Source: Alphaproteobacteria bacterium (GTDB lineage Bacteria > Pseudomonadota > Alphaproteobacteria > 16-39-46). From it: DNA of 6,892 nt. The notes under the pieces were generated by a model. That model was not told the DNA's origin. It saw only the letters and a program-made list of their open reading frames with translations, and ran no database searches. The stretch spans positions 1 to 6,892 of the forward strand of contig CANMHY010000036.1 in assembly GCA_947497675.1 (NCBI GenBank), read 5' to 3'. Position 1 is the first letter of the stretch; the number at the start of each line of letters is the position of its first letter. Below are positions 1 to 6,264 of the stretch, piece by piece. The position numbers were made by a program, and so were the translations under genes.

Positions 1-653
1 GTTTTTTTAAGCTCCCACGAACGGCTTTTAAAAGCATAAGGTTTTGATGTTAAGGCTCCAACAGGACAGACATCAATTAAATTTCCTGAAAGTTCAGAAG
101 AAATTGCCCTCTCAACCCCGAGTGATATTTCACTCAACTCTCCACGTCCAATAACACCGAGTTCTGGAACACCGGCAATTTCGTCTGCAAATCGAATACA
201 CCGCGTACAAAGGATACAACGCGTCATGTCCGTTTTAATAAAAGGACCAAACTCCTTATCTGGAACAGCTCTTTTATTTTCTTGAAACCGCCCTGAAAGC
301 GCGCCATACGCATAAGTAATATCTTGGAGATCACATTCCCCTCCTTGATCACAAATAGGACAATCCAAAGGATGGTTAATTAAAAGAAACTCAAGCGTTC
401 CTTTTCGAGCTTTTTCCACAAGGGGCGTGTTCGTCTGGATAACCATTCCCTGAGATACAGGATAAGCACAAGATGCAATGGGTTTTGAACACCCTTCCAT
501 CTCCACCAAACACATACGACAATTACCCGCAATGGAAAGTTTAGGGTGATAACAAAATACAGGGATTTCAATATTGGCCTTGTGGCAAGCATCCAAAACA
601 GTTGCCCCTTCTTCTACCTCAATAGGGCGCCCATTAATATGAAGTGTCATCAT
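1..653 (-). CDS. nuoG: NADH-quinone oxidoreductase subunit G, N-terminal part (cut by window edge)
   Basis: Complex I subunit that carries the chain of Fe-S clusters conducting electrons from NuoF/NuoE towards NuoB. 217 codons are visible; the protein continues beyond base 1, so the molybdopterin-oxidoreductase-like C-terminal domain is not seen. Visible residues: a 2Fe-2S ferredoxin-like domain with Cys34, Cys45, Cys48 and Cys62; the His-Cys3 cluster segment [18 protein letters not shown] (His94, Cys98, Cys101, Cys107); and a further 4Fe-4S site with Cys146, Cys149, Cys152 and Cys196 (CILCTRC ... DVCPVGAL). Two ATGs are in tandem (653 and 650). I take the first: its ATGA overlaps the nuoF stop by four bases, and a GGAAGG-type ribosome binding site lies upstream. 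This overlap suggests translational coupling. Nothing in the visible part is broken. Identification is very secure. Confidence 0.97.
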
Positions 654-1939
654 GAGCTTATTTTTTCCTTCCCATGATCTTTAAAATCATCAAAGCATTT
701 CTCGATGGTTGGTCTAAAGTGCCGTATAAGACCTTGAACAGGCCACGCAGCAGCATCGCCAAGACCACAAATGGTATGCCCTTCAATCGCATAGCTGATC
801 TCTTCAAGAAGATTGATATCGGAAGCATTTCCGTCTCCTTTTGAAAACCGTTCAAGCATGCGCCACATCCACCCTGTTCCTTCGCGACAAGGCGTGCATT
901 GCCCACAACTTTCATGCATATAAAATTTTGAGAGGCGTGCAATCGCCTTAATGATATCCGTTGAACGGTCCATAACAATTACCCCTCCCGTCCCAAGTCC
1001 ACTTTGAACATCTCTGAGATCATCAAAATCCATTCGTACGGTATCACAAATAGATTTTGGAATAAGAGGAACAGAGGATCCTCCAGGAATAACAGCAAGG
1101 AGATTATCCCACCCCCCCCGCACGCCTTTTGCGTGACTTTCAATAAGCGTACGAAGCGGAATTCCCATTTCTTCTTCAACCGTACAAGGAAAGTTAACGT
1201 GCCCTGAAATACAAAAAATCTTTGTCCCGGTATTGTTAGGTCGTCCAAGACTTGAAAACCATTTTGCCCCTCTTCTCAAAATAGTCGGAACCACAGCAAG
1301 AGTTTCCACATTGTTCACAAGCGTTGGACACCCATAAAGACCCATCTGAGCCGGAAAAGGAGGTTTTAACCGAGGAAATCCTTTTTTCCCTTCAAGGCTT
1401 TCAATCAACGCCGTCTCTTCTCCACAAATATAGGCCCCTGCACCTCGATGAACATAAAGATCAAACGTATACCCCGTCTGTGCGGCATTTTTTCCTAAAA
1501 ATCCTGCCTCATAAGCCTCTCTAAGAGCTTCCTCTAGAATACAAGCTTCTTTATAATACTCTCCACGAATATAAATATACCCAACAGATGCTTCAATTGC
1601 AAATCCTGCCAAGAGAGCTCCTTCAATGAGTTTATGAGGTTCATACAGCATAATGGCTCGGTCCTTTGCCGTTCCTGGCTCACTTTCATCTGCGTTGACC
1701 ACAAGATAGGATGGCAGGCCTGTTTTCTTTACAAACGACCATTTTTTTTCAGTTGGAAATCCCGCTCCTCCGCGCCCACGAAGACCTGAGGCTTTTATTT
1801 CTTCAAAAATCCAAGCACGCCCCTTTTCCATCAGTTTTTTTGGAGTTTCCCAATCGCCCCGTTTTTGAGAAGCTGCCAAAGAAATACCTTCGCTGCCGTC
1901 AAGATTTTTAAAAATACGGTTTCCGGGAGAAAGACTCAT
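650..1939 (-). CDS. nuoF: NADH-quinone oxidoreductase subunit F (NADH/FMN-binding 51 kDa subunit)
   Basis: Entry point of electrons into complex I: binds NADH and FMN and holds the N3 4Fe-4S cluster, in the cytoplasmic tip of the peripheral arm. The 429-residue length is normal for the family. The glycine-rich FMN/NADH motif [13 protein letters not shown] is at about residues 55-67, followed by [13 protein letters not shown], and [21 protein letters not shown] lies mid-protein. The cluster cysteines are in [15 protein letters not shown] (Cys345, Cys348, Cys351) and [13 protein letters not shown] (Cys391). The ATG at 1939 overlaps the nuoE stop in an ATGA, and the stop at 650 overlaps nuoG in the same way. 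One oddity is a run of eight G on the coding strand (C at 1112-1119) that encodes Arg-Gly-Gly-Trp; the frame is intact through it. Several overlapping short frames on both strands here are shadows. Confidence 0.98.
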
Positions 1940-2481
1940 GGCTTCTCTTTTTTTTCCTTTCGTTGTTTTAAAAGATCATCTACCTTTTTGGGCGTAAGAT
2001 TCTCATAATAATCATCATTTATTTGAAGAGCAGGAGCTCCAACACAGGCCCCCAAACATTCAACTTCTTCTAACGTAAAAAGACCATCCTTCGTTGTCTC
2101 TCCATAAGAAATCCCAAGTCTTTTCTGAAAAGCTTCATATATTTCCTGAGAATGGCGCAACCAGCAAGGCGTTGTGGTACAAATTTGCACAAGATTTTTA
2201 CCGCGTGGACTAAGACGAAACATCGAATAAAATCCAACAATTTCATAAAGCTTGACAAGCGGCATCTTAAGACGCTCTGAAATGCAAACAAGCGCCTCAG
2301 GAGACAGCCATCCTCCAATTTGTCGTTGTGCTAAATCCAATAATGCTAAAACCGCACTTGCTTCCCTCCCAAGAGGGTAATGAGAAATCGCCTGCTTAGC
2401 GCGCTCCTCATTCTCCTTTGTAAAAGAGAAAGGAGAGGAAGAGCATCTATTGTCAAAATCATTTTTTGAACAAGCCGTCAC
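1936..2481 (-). CDS. nuoE: NADH-quinone oxidoreductase subunit E (24 kDa, 2Fe-2S)
   Basis: Thioredoxin-like ferredoxin subunit that pairs with NuoF and carries the N1a 2Fe-2S cluster. The protein is 181 residues. The N-terminal helical part contains [20 protein letters not shown] and [11 protein letters not shown], both typical of the family. Cluster ligands are visible as Cys101 and Cys106 (ICTTTPC) and Cys142 and Cys146 ([10 protein letters not shown]), the CX4C and CX3C pattern. The first about 25 residues are Ser/Asn-rich and poorly conserved. The ATG at 2481 overlaps the nuoD stop in an ATGA, which supports this start. All four ligands are present, so the subunit is probably functional. 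Confidence 0.97.
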
Positions 2482-3677
2482 CGATCGATCTCCCCAAAAA
2501 CAATATCCAAAGATCCAATGATGGCAGTAAGGTCTGCAATCATATGCCCCTTACTTAAAAAATTTGTTGCCTGGAGTGCCGCAAAACCTGGAGCTCTAAT
2601 TTTACACCGATAGGGTTTGTTTGTTCCATCTGAAATCAAGAAAACCCCAAATTCCCCCTTCGGAGCCTCGACAACAGTATAAGTCTCGCCAGGGGGAACA
2701 TGATACCCTTCACTATAGAGCTTAAAATGCTGAATCATTGACGCCATATCAACTTTCATATCGGCTCTTTTGGGAGGCGTAATCTTATGATTTTCAACCA
2801 TGATCGGCCCCTCTGGCATATTTTGGACACATTGGTCTATGATCCTAAGACTTTGACGCATTTCTTCCATGCGCACAAGATATCGATCATAACAGTCTCC
2901 CTTTTCACCAATGGGGATATCAAAGATCATTCTCTCATAAACATCATAAGGCTGAGACTTTCTAAGATCCCAAGGAACTCCTGATGCTCTTAAATTTGGA
3001 CCTGAAAATCCCCACAGGAGGGCATCTGTTCCATTGATGCATCCAATATCGACGGTCCGTCCTTTAAAAATGCGGTTTTCTGTTAAAACATTTTCTGTAT
3101 CTTCTAAAAATTTAGGAAATTTTTTGACAAAATCCAATATATCCTCCAGAAGACCCTTTGGAAGATCAAGACTCACACCTCCTGGTCTAAAATAATTGGC
3201 ATGGAAGCGTGCGCCTGAAACTCGTTCATAAAAACCCAACAAAATCTCACGTTCTTCAAATCCCCACAAAAAGGGGGTCATGGCGCCGACATCAAGCGCA
3301 AAGGTTGTCACATTTAAAATATGGTTTAAAATGCGCGTAATTTCAGAAAAGAGAACACGAATATATTGGGCTCTTAAAGGCGCAACAATTCCAAGAAGTT
3401 TTTCAACAGCAAGCGCAAAAGCATGCTCTTGACACATCGGAGAGACATAGTCCAGACGATCAAAATAGGGAATGGCTTGCGTGTATGTTTTATGCTCAAT
3501 AAGTTTTTCCGTTCCGCGATGCAGAAATCCAATATGAGGATCCGCGCGCTCAATCACCTCCCCATCAAGCTCCAATACCAGGCGTAAAACGCCATGGGCT
3601 GCAGGATGCTGAGGGCCAAAATTAAGCGTATACTGTTCATTGTTTTTGAGGGGAAGTGCTGAGTGTGTCTCTGTCAT
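2478..3677 (-). CDS. nuoD: NADH-quinone oxidoreductase subunit D (49 kDa quinone-site subunit)
   Basis: Forms most of the quinone-reduction pocket together with NuoB and belongs to the NiFe-hydrogenase large-subunit fold. I choose the ATG at 3677, giving 399 residues ([10 protein letters not shown]...). It has an AGAGGA ribosome binding site a few bases upstream and follows the nuoC stop as TGAAATG. The longer frame from 3704 would need a TTG start and overlap nuoC by 26 bases. Visible motifs: [11 protein letters not shown] (19-29) with the two quinone-loop histidines His24 and His28; [24 protein letters not shown] with the Tyr77 expected to contact quinone; [14 protein letters not shown]; and the C-terminal signature ending [11 protein letters not shown]. 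As is usual for NuoD, there are no hydrogenase metal-ligand cysteines. It ends in a four-base overlap with nuoE. Confidence 0.97.
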
Positions 3678-3678
3678 T

Positions 3679-4278
3679 TCAGTCCTCTTTCTCACAGGAA
3701 GCAAGAGGACCCTCCCAAGGACTTAAAAAATCAAAGTCTCGATAGGCTTGATCCAATTTAACCGGTTCATAAACAACGCGTTTTTGAGCTTCATCATAAC
3801 GGACTTCTAAAAACCCAGTCAGCGGAAAATCTTTTCGAAGAGGGTGATTCTCAAACCCATAATCCGTTAAGATACGTCTTAGATCTGGATGTCCCCCAAA
3901 GGGAATCCCATACAAATCCCAAACTTCTCTTTCCCACCAATTGGCCGAGGGGTAAAATTCTGTTAACGAAGGAACAATTTCGTTTTCAAAAACACCCACT
4001 TTAAGACGAACACGCAAATTATGCTTTAAACTTAAAAACTGATAAACAACATCAAATCGTCGTTCACGCTCCGGGTAATCAACGCCAGCAATATCCATAA
4101 GACATTGACACAAACAATTTGGATTTTCTTTTAAAAAAACAACAGCATTCAAGAGGCTTTCTGCTGTAACACGAACGCTGATCTCTTCTTTTTCAAAGGA
4201 AGATTCAAGTATATTCTGTCCCCAATTTTCCTGGATATACGCAAGAAACGTTTGATATTGAGAATTTTTAGAGTCCAC
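3679..4278 (-). CDS. nuoC: NADH-quinone oxidoreductase subunit C (30 kDa)
   Basis: Peripheral-arm scaffold subunit of complex I with no redox cofactor; it packs against NuoD and NuoB. The protein is 199 residues from a GTG start at 4278. That start lies two bases after the nuoB stop and has an AAAGGA ribosome binding site inside the end of nuoB; no early ATG exists. The family signature is clear at residues 116-155: [20 protein letters not shown] followed by a segment ending [10 protein letters not shown]. The more N-terminal [20 protein letters not shown] is also typical. nuoC is separate from nuoD, unlike the fused nuoCD of enterobacteria, which fits an alphaproteobacterial or mitochondrial-type operon. 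It has a Cys-rich stretch at 55-59 (CLCQC) that is not a known ligand set in this subunit. Confidence 0.97.
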
Positions 4279-4280
4279 GA

Positions 4281-4925
4281 TTAAGCGTCCTTTTGATCAT
4301 CAGGAACTGTTTGTATGCTTTTTTCTTTTTTAAACAGCTTTTTTAAAAAACTTTTTTTAAGAACAGACTCGTCAAAAGAAAGCGGCTCTACCAGACTCGG
4401 ACCTTGCAAAATCTTTTTTTGAAGCTGTAAAATACCATAAAGAAGGGCCTCCGCTGTTGGAGGGCACCCAGGAACATACACATCTACAGGAACAATGCGA
4501 TCACATCCTCTCACAACAGAGTAAGAATAGTGATAGTATCCCCCACCATTTGCACAAGATCCCATGGAAATCACCCATCTGGGCTCCGCCATCTGATCAT
4601 ACACACGGCGCAATGCAGGGGCCATCTTATTACAAAGCGTTCCTGCCACAATCATCACATCTGACTGACGGGGACTCGGTCTAAACACAACCCCAAAACG
4701 ATCTAGATCATAGCGACTTGCTGCCGTTTGCATCATCTCAACGGCACAGCACGCAAGACCAAAGGTCATGGGCCATAAGGAGCCACTCTGCGCCCATGCT
4801 GCAAGCTTATCCAACTGGGTTATAAAATACCCTTTATTTGACACCTCTTGAGCAAACGCTTGCATCAATTCATCAGGTGAAAGCGTACGCGGATCGAGAA
4901 CAGAGTTATCACACGGAGGAATCAT
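4281..4925 (-). CDS. nuoB: NADH-quinone oxidoreductase subunit B (PSST, N2 cluster)
   Basis: Carries the terminal 4Fe-4S cluster N2, which passes electrons to quinone at the NuoB/NuoD interface. The protein is 214 residues. N2 ligands are visible: the adjacent Cys59-Cys60 in [10 protein letters not shown], Cys124 in [17 protein letters not shown] and Cys154 in [47 protein letters not shown] is the usual family core. The last about 35 residues form a Lys/Phe-rich tail ([14 protein letters not shown]) outside the conserved domain. The ATG at 4925 is the first possible start, because a TGA stands directly before it in frame. There is no good Shine-Dalgarno sequence in the 23-base gap after nuoA, so initiation may rely on coupling to nuoA. 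Confidence 0.97.
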
Positions 4926-4948
4926 TCAAAAAACCATCTATTAGAGGA

Positions 4949-5314
4949 CTATTCCCAATCCAAAGCTCCTTTTTTCCACTCGTAAAGGAACCCTACTGTT
5001 AAAATGCCTAAAAAAACCATCATAGACACAAAACCAAAAATACCTATCTCCCCTAAAGAAATAGCCCATGGAAATAAAAAAGCAACCTCTATATCAAAAA
5101 TTATAAAAAGAATTGCAACAAGATAAAACCTAACATCAAACTTATGAGACATATCGTCAAAAGGATCAAACCCACATTCATAAGGCGTCAGCTTTTCAGG
5201 ATAGGGGTTCCGCTTGGCACGCAGAAATGCCAAAAGCACCATAAAACTTGAAATAAAAAGAGAAATTCCAAAAAAAACAACGAGGCAAAAGTATTCCCTC
5301 AGGAGCGTTTGCAT
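4949..5314 (-). CDS. nuoA: NADH-quinone oxidoreductase subunit A (membrane subunit)
   Basis: Small membrane subunit (ND3 homologue) at the junction of the peripheral and membrane arms, near the quinone channel. I start it at the ATG at 5314 (121 residues, MQTLLREYF...), which has AAGAGG upstream at a workable distance. The frame remains open for ten more codons to a GTG at 5344, but that start is less likely and gives an unusually long N-terminus. Three hydrophobic segments are visible at about residues 8-31, 63-84 and 90-112. The conserved loop between helices 1 and 2 holds YECGFDP (45-51), with the Cys47 known in ND3 as the active/deactive switch cysteine, and helix 2 holds the acidic DIE motif (74-76). 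First nuo gene of the cluster; the 166-base region upstream has two palindromes and no clear promoter. Confidence 0.96.
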
Positions 5315-5345
5315 AGTGCAGAGCCTCTTAACAAAGTTGATCACA

Positions 5346-5388
5346 CTCTAAAGCCACCACATTTATGATAGAATCATGTGCTTTAGAG
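5346..5388. repeat. Inverted repeat upstream of nuoA (palindrome B)
   Basis: Perfect nine-base arms CTCTAAAGC (5346-5354) and GCTTTAGAG (5380-5388) are separated by 25 bases. Inside the loop is a second small palindrome, ATGAT-AGA-ATCAT (5365-5377). It lies 32 bases upstream of the nuoA ATG and, in RNA, would fold in the nuoA 5' leader. It is followed by no U-run in the nuo direction, so it is not a standard intrinsic terminator of the ubiquitin transcript. It could be an operator, a processing site or a leader hairpin; I cannot tell which. Confidence 0.6.
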
Positions 5389-5393
5389 ACGTT

Positions 5394-5431
5394 TTTTCTC
5401 GAGGCTCATCCTACAAGGAACCTCGAGAAAA
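5394..5431. repeat. Inverted repeat between ubiquitin gene and nuoA (palindrome A)
   Basis: Perfect eleven-base arms TTTTCTCGAGG (5394-5404) and CCTCGAGAAAA (5421-5431) surround a 16-base loop that contains an inner TCCT-ACA-AGGA hairpin (5409-5419). In minus-strand RNA the 3' arm ends in A residues, the reverse of an intrinsic terminator's U-tract. It may be a structured leader, an RNase III-type processing site, a protein-binding palindrome or a remnant of a small palindromic element. It starts only five bases beyond palindrome B. Confidence 0.65.
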
Positions 5432-5480
5432 TTCAAGGCGGATTGGATCTTTCCTTTTGGAAAAAGAGAAAAAATCACTT

Positions 5481-5720
5481 TCACCTCAAACGAAGGACAA
5501 GATGAAGCGAATTTTCTTTTTGAATGTTATAATCTGAGAGTGTCCGTCTATCTTCTAATTGTTTTCCTGCAAAAACAAGTCTTTGCTGATTTGGAGGAAT
5601 TCTCCCTTTATCTTGAATTTTTTGTTTAACATTTTCAATTGTATCAGAAGAAATTACATCAAGAGTAAACATTCTTCCTGTCAAAGTTTTTACAAAAATA
5701 TGCATTGCGAAACGTCTCAT
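5481..5720 (-). CDS. Ubiquitin, eukaryotic type, lacking the C-terminal Gly-Gly
   Basis: The ubiquitin core starts at [10 protein letters not shown] (ATG at 5705) and runs 74 residues to LHLVLRLR, then TGA. By eye it matches human ubiquitin at 59 of 74 positions, with no gaps. The changes are Q2H, K11R, T12M, I13F, E16D, E18I, P19S, A28Q, E34G, G35R, D39N, I44V, G53R, S65N and T66S. Lysines 6, 27, 29, 33, 48 and 63 are kept, as are the surface-patch residues Leu8, His68 and Val70 (with Val at 44), Arg42 and Arg72. The terminal Gly75-Gly76 are absent, so E1 activation and conjugation to targets should be impossible; a decoy or binding role is inference. In-frame starts are ATG at 5720 (adds MRRFA) or 5705, neither with a strong ribosome binding site. 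The better start is at 5772, but it encodes a signal peptide one base out of frame. Known parallel: the exported ubiquitin BfUbb of Bacteroides fragilis, whose C-terminus is also altered. Confidence 0.93.
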
Positions 5721-5772
5721 TCACACTGAGAAAAGCCACACTCATTATCAAAGCACACAGTATTTTTTTCAT
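5659..5772 (-). pseudogene. Signal-peptide reading frame fused out of frame to the ubiquitin (5' end of the same gene)
   Basis: From the ATG at 5772 a 37-codon frame begins MKKILCALIM and continues to SVNETF, a textbook Sec signal peptide: Lys-Lys n-region, about 14-residue hydrophobic core, then a short polar c-region. It then runs into the ubiquitin DNA in the wrong frame (RNAYFCKNF...) and stops at 5659. If the C at 5709 is skipped, the codons TTT (5712-5710) and GCA (5708-5706) join the ATG at 5705 and give [11 protein letters not shown], with Thr-Phe-Ala as a suitable signal peptidase site directly before ubiquitin Met1. This exact fit argues that the two parts are one gene interrupted by a single base. 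Explanations are a real frameshift mutation, +1 slippage at TTT-C (tRNA-Phe can re-pair with TTC), or a sequence error. I cannot separate these from the window. Confidence 0.75.
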
Positions 5773-6099
5773 TTCTCTCTCTTATTATTTTTGTTACTTT
5801 AGGACTTTCTTTTTGCATTTTAACACCCAAAGAATATGAGAGATAATGAAAAATCAAGGCTCCTATGAATTCATGTGCAATGAACCTTAAACTAAAGTTG
5901 TCATCCAAAAAACCAGAAAAAAGACCAATTAAATCAACTGTCATTCAACAAGTTAAAACTAGACTCCATGCATTTCCTCTCCCTCATGGATTTGCGCTCT
6001 GCCCAGTTTTGATTTATGTGAATGGTGTTCAACCAAGCATCGAAAATGCACAATATTTAAAAATATTCTTGATTTTGGACAACTGCTGAAGTGAAAGAG
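5773..6099. other. Intergenic stretch between the ubiquitin gene and tRNA-Asp, no gene seen
   Basis: About 330 bases with no recognisable gene. Two short open frames cross it: minus 5717-5944 (75 codons) and plus 5865-6089 (74 codons). Neither has a ribosome binding site, a recognisable domain or a composition like the neighbouring genes. A TAAAAT box on the minus strand (5817-5822) could be a -10 element for the ubiquitin gene, but the matching -35 (TTATCT at 18 bases spacing) is poor. An all-AT palindrome, AATATTT-AA-AAATATT (6052-6067), lies 33 bases downstream of the tRNA end; it is too AT-rich to be called a terminator. The stretch may be decayed DNA. Confidence 0.5.
5775..5783 (-). promoter_or_regulatory. 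Ribosome binding site for the signal-peptide start
   Basis: On the minus strand AAGAGAGAG ends two bases before the ATG at 5772. This purine-rich site is the best Shine-Dalgarno candidate in the ubiquitin locus, far better than anything before the ATGs at 5720 or 5705. It supports 5772 as the original start of the gene, and with it the view that the ubiquitin was made with a signal peptide. Confidence 0.55.
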
Positions 6100-6176
<77 letters not shown>

Positions 6177-6217
6177 TTAAAAAATTTAAGGAAAAATCTT
6201 ATAAAAGACTGATATTG

Positions 6218-6245
6218 CCTATCCTGTCTAAGCCCCTTCTGTCAA
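6218..6245 (-). promoter_or_regulatory. Possible promoter of the tRNA-Asp gene
   Basis: A perfect TTGACA (-35 consensus) lies at 6245-6240 on the minus strand, about 65 bases upstream of the mature tRNA 5' end. The best -10 partner at normal spacing is GATAGG (6223-6218, 16-base spacer), which matches the consensus poorly. The position suits a tRNA promoter with a leader of about 30 bases, but only the -35 half is convincing. Confidence 0.35.
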
Positions 6246-6264
6246 GTGTTTTTCGAATTTTTGT

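Noticed and set aside
3678..3704. A longer nuoD starting at 3704.
   Set aside because: It needs a TTG start and a 26-base overlap with nuoC, while the ATG at 3677 has a good ribosome binding site and the usual protein length.
5315..5344. A longer nuoA from the GTG at 5344.
   Set aside because: The ATG at 5314 has AAGAGG upstream and gives the usual NuoA length.
5344..5431. The palindromes as intrinsic terminators of the ubiquitin transcript.
   Set aside because: In minus-strand RNA neither stem is followed by a U-run. The T-run at 5392-5397 follows palindrome B only on the plus strand, where no gene leads into it.
5717..5944. A 75-codon minus-strand frame whose TGA overlaps the ATG at 5720 of the ubiquitin frame.
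   Set aside because: It has no ribosome binding site and no recognisable domain, and its end is the signal-peptide DNA read in another frame. The ATGA overlap looks accidental, though coupling cannot be fully excluded.
5865..6089. A 74-codon plus-strand frame.
   Set aside because: It has no ribosome binding site, family resemblance or coding-like composition, and is the only plus-strand candidate in a region where all genes are on the minus strand.
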